47,394 nucleotides of DNA. Origin: an uncultured Prevotellaceae bacterium. Its GTDB lineage: Bacteria > Bacteroidota > Bacteroidia > Bacteroidales > Bacteroidaceae. Location: assembly GCA_902783625.1 (NCBI GenBank), contig CACZRN010000057.1:1-47394 (forward strand), read 5' to 3'. The notes below the pieces were generated by a model, which did not search any database, was not told where the DNA came from, and was given only the letters and a program-made list of their open reading frames with translations. Positions within the stretch are counted from its first letter, which is position 1. Every line of letters starts with the position of its first letter. Shown in pieces: positions 16,185-24,810 of this stretch. The translations under genes and the position numbers were made by a program.

Positions 16185-17576
16185 CTATTTCTTCTCCAGC
16201 CAGTCGAGGTGATAGACGTTGTTTATTGCGTCGCGGATGCGGTAGAACTCGGTGGCAGCTGCCTTGTTCTCTTCCTTTGTCTTTGCCGGATCCTGCACGG
16301 GAGCATACATTATCACGTTGTTCACTATCTCGTCGTGGCTCAGGCGGAGCGCCTCCACCTGGTCGTAAAGCCCCTGCAGCTGCTTGCGCACCTTGTCCGA
16401 CACCTTCTCGTCCATAATCATGCTTATCAGCTGCGCCTTCTCCGCATCCTCGCCCTCGGATAGACGGATTATAAACGACTGAACCGCAAGTAAAACATAG
16501 TCTTTTTTTGTCAGGCTCTTAGGAAAATAAATGTTTATAGGACTTCTGGTCACGTTTATTTCTCCTTTGCTCACTAATCCACGTTGCCTCATTTCAGATG
16601 ACAACTCATATACTCTGCTGCGAGACCATTCTGTTGACATCTGGTCCTTGTAATACCAGTCGGTTGTGTTCCTATACAAAGCAACATCCATATCCATGGC
16701 GTTTCTTCTATAGTGACGGTCTTTATAAGCCTCATCTTCCTGTATTATCGAACTACCAAGATTATCTATTGGAAATAATTTTGTCAGATATGATTCTGCT
16801 ACTTGATACTTCTCTTTCGCTGTAGTCTTGTCACCCTCCTTATCGTAAAGCATTGCGGTTTGCAGAAGTACAGCAACATTAGCCTTCGCATTACCAAATA
16901 CAAAAAGCTTATATGCCACAGTTGTGTCTCTTGTTCCCAATCGTAAAGCCTCATGAGCTTCTTCGTATCTTTTATCTACATTGAGCAGACGTGCATAAGG
17001 AATGTTAATTTCACAGTTTACGGGATAAACAGAATAAAGCTTTGTGAAGTTATCCACCGTCCGCTTATATTCTTCCGCTTTCATACCCAAAGGATAAACC
17101 TTATCCCGAATAATATGATCCTTCACTTTCTTGAATGGAGATGCTATATGGCTTGGCATATTGTTCGTATCGTAAGTGCTTATCATAATTCCCAAATGTT
17201 GCCAATAAGAAATATATTTTCCGTTGAGCATTGCAGGTGTCCATATAGTATTGCTTAAAACACGAAATAATTCTTGCTTGAAACTATCAAGAAGGTGTAC
17301 CTCGTCTTTGTCAGAATACTTAATGGCCTTGATTCTTCCGTCAGATGCGATCAAAGCATCACAGTCTATTATTTTTCTGAATTCCTTCTTCATTTGATCT
17401 ACTGGGTAGACAAAATGCTTTGTTACATACTCATTCAAATCATAGGTGTTGTCATTTTTCGTATTTGCATACTTCGGCTTTTCGTCAACAGCAACTTGTT
17501 CTATTCCCTGCGCACAGACCAAAAGCGGAAACAGCAAAACTGCGAAAAGGAAAAAAAATGTTCGTTTCATATTCAT
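16185..17576 (-). CDS. Secreted protein with TonB-CTD-like N-terminal region and helical repeats
   Basis: The 463-residue product has a signal peptide ending near VCAQG; MKRTFFFLF two codons downstream is an alternative start. Residues ~37-125 look like a TonB C-terminal-type domain: YDLNEYVTKHFVYPVDQ, then ALIASDGRIKAIKY, and FRVLSNTIWTPAMLNGKYIS. In TonB-family proteins the same layout reads 'YP...I..DG.......W.PA..NGK'. The rest is helical with tetratricopeptide-like pieces (ILLQTAMLYDKEGDKTTAKEKY). There is no N-terminal membrane anchor beyond the signal, so this is not a working energy transducer. Its last codons match the 43-aa ORF at 6787. It has its own promoter, and the function is unknown. 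Confidence 0.78.
   Translation of the reverse strand: MNMKRTFFFLFAVLLFPLLVCAQGIEQVAVDEKPKYANTKNDNTYDLNEYVTKHFVYPVDQMKKEFRKIIDCDALIASDGRIKAIKYSDKDEVHLLDSFKQELFRVLSNTIWTPAMLNGKYISYWQHLGIMISTYDTNNMPSHIASPFKKVKDHIIRDKVYPLGMKAEEYKRTVDNFTKLYSVYPVNCEINIPYARLLNVDKRYEEAHEALRLGTRDTTVAYKLFVFGNAKANVAVLLQTAMLYDKEGDKTTAKEKYQVAESYLTKLFPIDNLGSSIIQEDEAYKDRHYRRNAMDMDVALYRNTTDWYYKDQMSTEWSRSRVYELSSEMRQRGLVSKGEINVTRSPINIYFPKSLTKKDYVLLAVQSFIIRLSEGEDAEKAQLISMIMDEKVSDKVRKQLQGLYDQVEALRLSHDEIVNNVIMYAPVQDPAKTKEENKAAATEFYRIRDAINNVYHLDWLEKK
16186..16215. repeat. 30-bp perfect direct repeat, copy 2 (partner 6788-6817)
   Basis: This is the in-gene copy, covering the end of the 463-aa protein (YHLDWLEKK and most of the stop codon). 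Confidence 0.9.
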
Positions 17577-17642
17577 TCTGGTTTTATGGTTAAAGAAGTT
17601 ACTTTTTTAGAGATTCATATGATTTTGTTATACATTCTGCTG

Positions 17643-17674
17643 CAAAAATAATAGTATTGAATAATGATTCCAAA
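17643..17674 (-). promoter_or_regulatory. Promoter of the TonB-CTD-like gene
   Basis: On the minus strand TTTG (17671-17674) is followed after 20 bases by TATTTTTG (17643-17650). Transcription should start near 17636, leaving a leader of about 60 bases. Confidence 0.68.
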
Positions 17675-17768
17675 TTTTTTCACAAAAAAGTGGTAAACCA
17701 TTTGTAAACTCTTTGAAAAGTTTTCCCCTTGTAACTATTTACAATTCAGGTTGTTATGTATTTTTGAA

Positions 17769-19544
17769 TTAATACAGTTGTTTTAGGTTTTGTCGAAGGT
17801 TTTTAGCAGTGTCTTGCCCGAAAAGTTTTCTGTTTACCTGTTGTTTAGTCTTGTTTATCTGCTGTTTCGACTTGTCGGTGAGTGTCATTATCTGCACATC
17901 GTCGAACCCCATCCGTGCCAGCATTGCATATCTGTACTGCATGTCTCGCAGGTTGCTGGCGGTGAGGTAGGTGTGGTGTTTCGGGAAGTGTTGGCAGAAG
18001 AGCGAGGTGAGCGTATTCCAGTCTTTTCGCCCTGGCTTCGTTTTTTCTGACGAGTCGCTCATCTTCCGGAACCGTTCGTAGCAGTCGGTGGTGAAGAACT
18101 CTTTCTCCATCCTGTCTTCTATCGTGCGCTCCATCTGCTTACGGTAGTTGTCAATGGCTGAGTTCAGGCGTTGTATCTCGTCCATGGCATCGGCGTTCTC
18201 CTGCTTATACTCGTTTAGTGCTGTTGTGTCTTCATCCGTTCGCCGTTGAAATTCCTCTTTAAGCCTGTTGAGTTCCGAAGATGTGTCAGCTAATAAAAGA
18301 TTTGTCTTTTGATATAACTGGCTGATGTGACTTATTTTTTCCTTACTACGTTTCCTCACCTTATTATATATGTATGCTGAGGCGAGGATGACTGCGAGGA
18401 GAAGCGAGAAGAGTCTTGTCCGTATTCTCTCTGCATGCTCTGCTCTAACGGCATTCTCCTCTGCTTGCTTCTTATGTCGGCTGTAGTCGTACATGGCAGT
18501 CATCTGTGCCACGGTCTGAGAGTTTTTTGCAAGCCAGGCAGAGTCGTTGGCATTTACAAAGAGTTGGCCATATTTAGCAATGGAGTCTGGCTCATGTTTC
18601 CTTATATATGCATTAAAAAGTCCTTTATAAATTGATTCGTCTATGCCGCATCCAGATGCCTTCCGGAAAAAAATAATTGCTGAATCAGGTTTTCCAGTAC
18701 CAAGAAGGTATCGGCCCTTATTATAATAAAAATATTCCCATCCTTTTTCTATATTTCCATCTGTATCAAATAGACCTGATTCATTTTCAAAAATTCTTAA
18801 TAATTCTTTTGCCTTAGAATAATCACCTCGATCAATGGAAATACTTATTGGTGTCACTAATACTCTTGCAGCTAATTCATTATATCCATTTTGTTTATAT
18901 AATATTTGAGCCGTGTCTGAAATTAAGAAAATTCGATCTGTGTCTTTTAATAGATAACAACTACCCATTTGAAGTTTGTATGCCATTATTTCTGTAATAG
19001 TATCATTATCTTTCTTGGCTGATTCTCCCAGTTTTTTCAGAACACTCAATTCCTCCTCTGGCAATACCTGTTTGTGGTAGAGGTTTGCCAAATGTCCGTA
19101 GATGGAGACCATTGTGTAGTAGTCGCAGTCGTTGCGTGTGGTGTCGGCGGACTCTGCTGCTTTCTGCAGACATTCGAGCTGCATGGGAGTGTCGCCGAGG
19201 TCGCGGTAGGTGCATCCGAGAAGGTAGTAGGCCATCATGCGGTCGTTTGGTGTGCCGTGGCTGTCGTAGTAGCGTGCTATGGCTGTTGCCGTGGAGTCGT
19301 CGGTGACGGGGTTGTAGGTGCGTATGCGTGCCACTCCGCGGTAGAGGCGGGTGCGCATCTGTTCGGCGCGCGACATGTTGCTTTCGTATTGCAGGAGGCT
19401 GTCGGTGATGGCGAGGGCTGTCGATGGGTCTGTGCGCAGGAGAGTGTCGATGTGGTTCAGCGTGGCGCGATACCCGCCGTGTCCGCAGGAGAGCAATAGC
19501 GGGAGGAGAAGAAGGGTGAGGGTGAATGGGATGATCTTACGCAT
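17769..19544 (-). CDS. TPR-transmembrane-coiled coil protein with C-terminal HTH-like domain; possible membrane-bound regulator
   Basis: The 591-residue product starts with a lipoprotein-type signal (lipobox LLLSC). Residues ~30-350 are tetratricopeptide-like helices (ATAIARYYDSHGTPNDRMMA, YYLLGCTYRDLGDTPMQLEC). A transmembrane segment FSLLLAVILASAYIY lies near residue 380. A coiled coil of about 90 residues follows, rich in Glu, Lys, Asn and Asp (ELNRLKEEFQRRTDED). The C-terminal ~70 residues (LRDMQYRYAMLARMGFDDVQ, then TDKSKQQINKTKQQVNRKLFG) resemble the helix-turn-helix end of Bacteroidetes TPR regulators, in which a LuxR-like reader helix precedes KLFG. A sensor outside and a DNA reader inside is the inferred layout. 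It lies upstream of the RHS locus on the same strand and could control it; nothing proves that. Confidence 0.8.
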   Translation of the reverse strand: MRKIIPFTLTLLLLPLLLSCGHGGYRATLNHIDTLLRTDPSTALAITDSLLQYESNMSRAEQMRTRLYRGVARIRTYNPVTDDSTATAIARYYDSHGTPNDRMMAYYLLGCTYRDLGDTPMQLECLQKAAESADTTRNDCDYYTMVSIYGHLANLYHKQVLPEEELSVLKKLGESAKKDNDTITEIMAYKLQMGSCYLLKDTDRIFLISDTAQILYKQNGYNELAARVLVTPISISIDRGDYSKAKELLRIFENESGLFDTDGNIEKGWEYFYYNKGRYLLGTGKPDSAIIFFRKASGCGIDESIYKGLFNAYIRKHEPDSIAKYGQLFVNANDSAWLAKNSQTVAQMTAMYDYSRHKKQAEENAVRAEHAERIRTRLFSLLLAVILASAYIYNKVRKRSKEKISHISQLYQKTNLLLADTSSELNRLKEEFQRRTDEDTTALNEYKQENADAMDEIQRLNSAIDNYRKQMERTIEDRMEKEFFTTDCYERFRKMSDSSEKTKPGRKDWNTLTSLFCQHFPKHHTYLTASNLRDMQYRYAMLARMGFDDVQIMTLTDKSKQQINKTKQQVNRKLFGQDTAKNLRQNLKQLY

Positions 19545-19684
19545 GTTGATATGTCAATGATTATTATCGGCGGTAAAGTTACAATGATTTCTGCAGAAAA
19601 ACACGAAAAGGACGAAAATATTTTTTTAACACGAATCAAAGTATTAACGGGAACGATAACGTTAACGATAACTTTTTTAGATCA

Positions 19685-19817
19685 CGAACCAACGGTCACT
19701 GTGCGAAGCGTAAAGTAAAAAAACTAAAAACACGAAAAGGACACGAAAAAAGTTTTAGGATTATTTCGGTGTTTTCGAATGGTTTACTTTACGCTTCGCA
19801 CAGTGACCGTTGGTTCG
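19685..19817. repeat. Inverted repeat element, copy 2 (35-bp perfect arms)
   Basis: The left arm 19685-19719 and right arm 19783-19817 are identical to the arms of copy 1 at 5828-5958 and perfectly complementary to each other. The 63-base interior resembles that of copy 1 but is diverged. Confidence 0.92.
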
Positions 19818-19968
19818 GGATAAATAAAAACACTAGTCGCACGAATAACACTAATAGTATTAACGATAACGTCAACGATAACGATAACTTTTTTAGATCA
19901 CGAAAAAAACTAAAAACACGAAAAGGACACGAAAAGTATTAACTGGAACGATAACGTTTTTTAGATCA

Positions 19969-20003
19969 CGAACCAACGGTCACTGTGCGAAGCGTGAGGT
20001 AAA
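19969..20003. repeat. Inverted repeat element, copy 3 (left arm only)
   Basis: The 35 bases match the left arm of copies 1 and 2 with two A-to-G changes (GCGTGAGGTAAA for GCGTAAAGTAAA). No right arm follows, so this is a broken copy. Confidence 0.85.
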
Positions 20004-20092
20004 ATAAACGAAAAGACAAAAAGAAAATTTTGCTAGCATTTGGAGCCCCTTGATAAGGGGCGGACGTAAGGCAGGGATTTTCTTTCACTCGA

Positions 20093-20110
20093 AATTTTGC
20101 TAGCAAAATT
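20093..20110. repeat. 18-bp perfect palindrome centred on GCTAGC
   Basis: AATTTTGCTAGCAAAATT reads the same on both strands. Related sequences lie at 20025-20038 (half only) and 20156-20178 (near-perfect, one extra A), so the motif occurs three times in about 150 bases. Confidence 0.85.
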
Positions 20111-20113
20111 CTT

Positions 20114-20154
20114 ATTAAAGAGGCTTTCTATTGCCATTAAAGAGGCTTTCTATT
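20114..20154. repeat. Tandem 19-base unit repeated at 22-base spacing
   Basis: ATTAAAGAGGCTTTCTATT occurs at 20114-20132 and again at 20136-20154, between two GCTAGC palindromes. AAAG and CTTT within the unit allow a short stem. Confidence 0.85.
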
Positions 20155-20155
20155 C

Positions 20156-20178
20156 GAAAATTTGCTAGCAAAATTTTC
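20156..20178. repeat. Near-palindrome centred on GCTAGC
   Basis: GAAAATTTGCTAGCAAA and its following ATTTTC form a palindrome broken by one extra A. It is the third member of the GCTAGC family in this gap. Confidence 0.75.
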
Positions 20179-20341
20179 AGCACTCGATGCAAAGAGAAAA
20201 AATGGCATGGCATTTTATATTGTTTAAAAGACGTTGTGAAGGCAGATAGACAAAATAAAAACGCGGGAAAAGTAGTCTTTTTCGAGATATTTTTTATATC
20301 TTCGCCAGTGGAAATCTGAATATAACGTTTAAATCAATATT

Positions 20342-21544
20342 ATGAACATAGCAATCTTCACGCTCACCTCAGAGCTTCATGACGAGCAGGCTGTTGCTGC
20401 CGTCACACGCGACTTCCTCTCGTCGCTGGCATTCGAATATGACTTCTGTGGTGCCGATTTCAGCAGTTATGGTACTCACGACCTCGACTTGGTGTATGTG
20501 CGTACGGGCGGTACCGAGGGCATATTCCGTCGCATTTTTTCTGATTTCGATGCAAGCAGTCGCACTCCTATCTACCTGCTCACGTCGGGCAAGAGCAATT
20601 CGCTCGCTGCTTCGATGGAGATACTATCTTATCTGCGGCAGCATGGTATACGGGGAGAGATAATTCACGGTTCTGCCGAGTATATCAATTCGCGCGTTGA
20701 ATTGCTTGCAACCGTTGAGCGTGCCCGCCGTCAGTTGAGGGGGTGCAGGCTCGGAGTGATAGGACAGCCGTCGGACTGGCTTATTGCCAGCGGTGTGGAG
20801 AAATCGATTGTGGAGGAGGAACTGGGAATCTCGATTGTTGATATCCCAATGAGTGAGCTCATCAGCGAAGTGAAATCGACTGCCCTGCCACAAGAGGGAT
20901 TGTTGGATGCCGGATCGGCTCCCGAAGCGGTTAAGCGTTCTCTGCCCGGCGCGGGGGCTATTTATCGTGCGTTGAAGAAAATCGTTGAGCGCCATAGCCT
21001 TAGCGGCTTCACACTGCGCTGCTTCGATCTGCTCACGGCTGTGGAGAATACTGGTTGCATCGGACTGGCGCGACTGAATGGCGAGGGTATTGTGGCTGGC
21101 TGCGAGGGTGACATCCCCGCTATGCTGTCGATGGCCATCAGTCGTGCGCTGACAGGTGTGTCGGGATTTCAGGCCAACCCCTCGCGCATTGATGTTGAGA
21201 AAGGCGAGATGCTGTTTGCACACTGCACGATACCGCTTAATATGGTTGATGACTACGATCTCGACACCCACTTCGAGTCGGGCATTGGTGTGGGAGTGCG
21301 TGGAAGGATGCGTCCAGGTGATGTCACCGTGTTCAAGGTGTCGGGTGATCTGTCGCGAGTGTTTGTCGAAGAGGGTGTTCTCGTGCGCAATCAGTCGGAG
21401 CCCGATCTATGTCGCACGCAGCAGGTTATCCGTCTCAACAACCCGTCGAAGGCACGTTATTTCCTCACTTGTCCGATAGGCAATCACCATATCATCCTGC
21501 CAGGGCGTTGGAAAAAGCAAATCGAGGAACTGCTCGGTGCATAG
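20342..21544 (+). CDS. L-fucose/L-arabinose isomerase-like protein
   Basis: The 400-residue cytoplasmic protein resembles Bacteroidales proteins annotated as fucose isomerase, with a fold related to FucI and AraA. Visible conserved stretches are VYVRTGGTEGIF near residue 53, LLTSGKSNSLAASMEILSYL near residue 79, GVIGQPSDWLI near residue 138, FTLRCFDLLTAVENTGCIGL near residue 221, GCEGDIPAMLSM near residue 258, DTHFESGIGVGVRG near residue 306 and PIGNHHIILPG close to the C-terminus. The Glu, Asp and His in these stretches are candidate metal ligands. The protein is shorter than FucI (near 590 residues) and AraA (near 500), so the substrate is uncertain. It converges with the GH43/GH29 pair across a shared terminator. 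A link to fucose released by GH29 is an inference. Confidence 0.8.
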   Translation: MNIAIFTLTSELHDEQAVAAVTRDFLSSLAFEYDFCGADFSSYGTHDLDLVYVRTGGTEGIFRRIFSDFDASSRTPIYLLTSGKSNSLAASMEILSYLRQHGIRGEIIHGSAEYINSRVELLATVERARRQLRGCRLGVIGQPSDWLIASGVEKSIVEEELGISIVDIPMSELISEVKSTALPQEGLLDAGSAPEAVKRSLPGAGAIYRALKKIVERHSLSGFTLRCFDLLTAVENTGCIGLARLNGEGIVAGCEGDIPAMLSMAISRALTGVSGFQANPSRIDVEKGEMLFAHCTIPLNMVDDYDLDTHFESGIGVGVRGRMRPGDVTVFKVSGDLSRVFVEEGVLVRNQSEPDLCRTQQVIRLNNPSKARYFLTCPIGNHHIILPGRWKKQIEELLGA

Positions 21545-21632
21545 CCGACAGTCAGGCATCTGATATTTCCACTATCTGTAAGATCATATAAAGGCCTTGT
21601 ATGCTTCAGTTGTGAGCCTTTTATATAAAACA

Positions 21633-21667
21633 AAAAAGCCTTTGTACCAGCGGTACAGAGGCTTTTT
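21633..21667. terminator. Bidirectional terminator between the isomerase-like and GH43 genes
   Basis: A 16-bp stem (21633-21648 with 21652-21667, one mismatch-type T:G pair) closes a 3-base loop. The stem ends in A5 on one side and T5 on the other, so it can end transcription from both converging genes. Confidence 0.88.
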
Positions 21668-21719
21668 ATTGCTCTATAGAAAAACTGCTGCCGTTAATGT
21701 CGGAGCCGGCATGCGCTGC

Positions 21720-24700
21720 TTAGTAGCGTATCACTTTCTGGCTCCGCTTGCCTGTGCGGCTCGTTACACTGACGATATACATGCCTGTTGGCTGTGCGTA
21801 GAAATCGACAGTGGTCTGTCCTTCGCCACTACCCTTTGCCACCAACTCGCCATTGAGGTTTACTACCTGCCACTGGAATGTCTCGCCTGCGGCGTGGTTT
21901 ATCTGCAGCGAGCGCTTCACGTAGGTGGGGAATATCTTCACGTTGCTGTCGTCGCCAGCGTCGGCATCGAAGATATCGTCGATGCCTGTTGCCTCCTTAA
22001 ACACCGGAGCAGGCGATTGATTCGACGGACGCATATTGTTTATGTAAGGCCATCCGTCCTCATCCCAGCAAAGCTTATCGAGGTAAACCTTTCTCCCTGC
22101 ACCTGTATTGGCAGCGTCAAAGCCGTGATATACGATCCAGTCTTGTCCCTCGTCGTCGGTGAAGATATCGCCGTTGTGCCCTGGACCAATCACGTCTTTC
22201 GTGCGATAAAGCAGTCCTGAGAAGTTGTTGCTGAGGGCAGGCTTTCCAAACTTATCGACGTAGGGTCCTGTCACCGATGTCGAGCGTGCCACCATAAGGT
22301 GGTATGTGCTGTTTTCTCCTTCGCAGCACGTGCCTGCCGAACCTATCAGATAATAGTAGTCGCCATGTTTCTTTATGAATGTTCCTTCGGTCAGAGTGCC
22401 TGCCACCTGCACCGCCTTGGCACCATCCTTAAGCGCCAGTCCGTCGTCCGACAACTCGACATAATAAATACCGCGGAAGCTACCCCAGAAGAGATACTTT
22501 GTTCCGTTGTCTTCGATAAAGAACGGGTCGATGCTGTTCTGTACTCCAATCTCGCTGCTGATGAACAACTTGTGTGCATTGGAATATGGTCCTGATGCTT
22601 TTGTTGCCGTTGCCACACCGATGCCTGCTTCCCATTCGCCTCCCCACTTCGACATTGAGAAGTAGAGGTAATACTTGTCGCCTACCTTTTTAGCATCAGG
22701 GGCCCAGATGTTTCCATCGACGAAGTTGGGGCGTGTGGTGGAGTTGAATGCCGCTCCTACACGTGACCACGACACAAGGTCTTTCGAACGATAGATGGGC
22801 ACCTGTCCTCCAGTCTCGGTTGAGAATAAGTAGAATAGCCCTCTGTCGTCGCGTACAATCGTCGGGTCAGGTGCGTTGACATTGATGACGGGATTGGTGT
22901 ACGAGTTACCCTCGCTGTTTACCAAAGGCTGTTCAACGCGCTCTATCTCGGCTGTCATGGCCGGTTGTGCGTCGTCGGTGATGGTGAACGAGCCAGTGGC
23001 AAACGCAGAACCTGTGAAGCATGCGTCGACAGTCTGCACGCCATAGGTGTAGCTGCCTGCCGGGAGCGATAGTTTAGCGCAACGGGCATTGTATGCATTT
23101 CCGGGTCGCATCACTTTTCGCTTTCCGTTGTTGGTGCCTTCGGTGAAACTGTTTCCGCCGGCAACGATGTTACCTTCGCTGTCCTTGACGTAGTATTCGT
23201 AGGTGACATTCTGCTTCACCGACGGGGCATCGTTCCATGTCAGTGTGACCTTCGATCCGTCAACAAACGCCTCGCTAAGTACGGGTGCCTCGGGAGCGGC
23301 AGGAGCATCGAATTCGTTGTTGACAACAACAAACACCTTACGGAAGTCGGATGTGTCGTAGATGGTTCCATCGCCTGTTTGTCCGCTGGTCACATAGTCA
23401 ATACGTCCGTCGTTGTTGCAGTCGTTGAAGAACACGAACCCTTCAGAGTTTCCCGGCATGCGGTATGTGCTCTTGAATTGTCCTTCGCCGTTGCCTGTGC
23501 TGATGAATGCCGTCTGTGTCTGCAACTTTGGCGACCAGCCCAAGTTGGCGATGTCGTAGTTGCCGTCGGCATCCCAGTCGAATGCGGCATACTGTGTGTT
23601 GGTCGATGTCTGGTTGCGCATCTCGTCGAGCCCGTCGTTGCCTTCAGCGTTGAACACAACGCTTCCGTCGCGGAGTAGGGTAGAGGTGTAAAGACCCCAG
23701 ACATACGAACCGCGGTCTTTGCCTGACCAACCTGAGATGAACAGATCGGGTGTGCCGTCGTTGTTATAGTCGGCAATGGCCACACCACCTTCTGAAATTG
23801 CTGTGAGCGGTGAGTCCCATCTGCTGTCGCAGATATATTGCCTGCGGAACTGTCCCGGGTGCTCTGGGTCGTTAAGGAACAGATCGGTGAAGTGTGTATT
23901 GTTTCCTTCGCTGACGCCGAGCAGTGAGGCATCGTTCGACTGTCCGCACACGAAGAAGTCGACATATCCGTCGTTGTTGAAATCGTAGGCATTCACCTCT
24001 GCGATACTGAGGTGATAAGTCTTCTGTTGCTGACCATAGTCGAGCACATATTCGTCGTTTGTGAAGTGGCTCACGACGAAGCATCCACCGCCTTGGTTGA
24101 GCAGCACAACGTTGGCTTCGTCGTAGAGGCGTACACGATTTGCGTTTTTGTGATATCCCACTCCTACGATGTCGAGCAGTCCGTCGTTATTGAAATCAGC
24201 CACATCGCCGCTGGCTATCCATGCCATGTCGAAGTTGCTGTCGGTGCCATCGGGATTGATGAATGTGGTTGCTGTCTTCGAGAACGTACCGTCGCCATAT
24301 CCGAGGAAAATTCCTTCGGTGCTTATATGATCCATCACCGGTTGCTCTATTTTCTCCATGCCCGGCGTTTCAAACACCACGATGTCCATTATACCGTCTT
24401 GGTTCATGTCGCATGGTGTTATCGACGGACGTATGGTGGCGTTGAAGGCAATGGCCGGTGTGGGGAATGTCAGTCCTGTTGCTCCCACTGAGGTCCATGT
24501 CTTGGCGGTGGGATTGTACAGCAGCACATGATTCATACGGTTGCGCTCAGGGTTTGATGTGCCTGGAGGGTTGGTGTTGTAGTTACTCTCGCCAGCCATC
24601 ACAATGTCGCAATGACCATCGCCGTCGACATCGACAGCAGTGGCAGTACCATGAATTGCTCCCCATTCGGGATTTACAAACGAGGGCTTCACAATCGTCT

Positions 24701-24758
24701 GTGCCTGAATGCCTGTGCTAACCAGAAGCATTGCAAACAAAAATAGTATTTTTTTCAT
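21720..24758 (-). CDS. Secreted GH43 glycosidase with FG-GAP N-terminal region and T9SS sorting domain
   Basis: This 1012-residue protein has a signal peptide ending VSTGIQAQ. Residues ~35-490 carry FG-GAP/VCBS blades (DVDGDGHCDIVMAG, DFNNDGLLDIVG, DYNNDGTPDLFISG). Residues ~495-600 look like a fibronectin type III domain (PEAPVLSEAFVDGSKVTLTW). The GH43 five-blade domain spans ~620-930, with candidate catalytic residues in APDPTIVRD near 629 (base), SIDPFFIED near 743 and TEGTFIKKHGDYYYL near 791 (acid). The end (VKIFPTYVKRSLQI to KRSQKVIRY) is a T9SS type A sorting domain, so the enzyme should be displayed or released at the surface. GH43 enzymes act mostly on arabinosyl, xylosyl or galactosyl linkages; the exact one is not readable here. 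It lies 52 bases after the GH29 gene and is probably cotranscribed. Confidence 0.9.
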   Translation of the reverse strand: MKKILFLFAMLLVSTGIQAQTIVKPSFVNPEWGAIHGTATAVDVDGDGHCDIVMAGESNYNTNPPGTSNPERNRMNHVLLYNPTAKTWTSVGATGLTFPTPAIAFNATIRPSITPCDMNQDGIMDIVVFETPGMEKIEQPVMDHISTEGIFLGYGDGTFSKTATTFINPDGTDSNFDMAWIASGDVADFNNDGLLDIVGVGYHKNANRVRLYDEANVVLLNQGGGCFVVSHFTNDEYVLDYGQQQKTYHLSIAEVNAYDFNNDGYVDFFVCGQSNDASLLGVSEGNNTHFTDLFLNDPEHPGQFRRQYICDSRWDSPLTAISEGGVAIADYNNDGTPDLFISGWSGKDRGSYVWGLYTSTLLRDGSVVFNAEGNDGLDEMRNQTSTNTQYAAFDWDADGNYDIANLGWSPKLQTQTAFISTGNGEGQFKSTYRMPGNSEGFVFFNDCNNDGRIDYVTSGQTGDGTIYDTSDFRKVFVVVNNEFDAPAAPEAPVLSEAFVDGSKVTLTWNDAPSVKQNVTYEYYVKDSEGNIVAGGNSFTEGTNNGKRKVMRPGNAYNARCAKLSLPAGSYTYGVQTVDACFTGSAFATGSFTITDDAQPAMTAEIERVEQPLVNSEGNSYTNPVINVNAPDPTIVRDDRGLFYLFSTETGGQVPIYRSKDLVSWSRVGAAFNSTTRPNFVDGNIWAPDAKKVGDKYYLYFSMSKWGGEWEAGIGVATATKASGPYSNAHKLFISSEIGVQNSIDPFFIEDNGTKYLFWGSFRGIYYVELSDDGLALKDGAKAVQVAGTLTEGTFIKKHGDYYYLIGSAGTCCEGENSTYHLMVARSTSVTGPYVDKFGKPALSNNFSGLLYRTKDVIGPGHNGDIFTDDEGQDWIVYHGFDAANTGAGRKVYLDKLCWDEDGWPYINNMRPSNQSPAPVFKEATGIDDIFDADAGDDSNVKIFPTYVKRSLQINHAAGETFQWQVVNLNGELVAKGSGEGQTTVDFYAQPTGMYIVSVTSRTGKRSQKVIRY

Positions 24759-24810
24759 AACAGTTTTGTGTGTTGTATTTCAATATTCTCAATAAAACTA
24801 TTATCTGTTC

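Larger units (their letters stand above)
19545..20341. other. Gene-free 797-bp repeat-rich region between divergent genes
   Basis: No credible gene is visible. The region is a mosaic of words also seen at 5630-5960: AAAACACGAAAAGGACACGA (four times), TAACGATAACG runs (19649, 19860, 19944) and TTTTTTAGATCACGAA before each inverted-repeat arm. It contains inverted repeat copy 2 (19685-19817), a single arm (19969-20003), a small hairpin CCCCTT-GAT-AAGGGG (20046-20060), two GCTAGC-centred palindromes and a 22-bp tandem repeat (20114-20154). A weak -7-like box TATCTTCG (20297-20304) lies 37 bases before the downstream gene. Confidence 0.7.

Noticed and set aside
16185-17576. TonB energy transducer
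   Set aside because: There is no N-terminal membrane anchor or Pro-rich spacer, and the TonB-like domain is at the wrong end.
20025-20178. CRISPR array
   Set aside because: The repeated units are palindromes and a 19-base tandem unit at 22-base spacing, not 25-40-base repeats with equal unique spacers. No cas genes are nearby.
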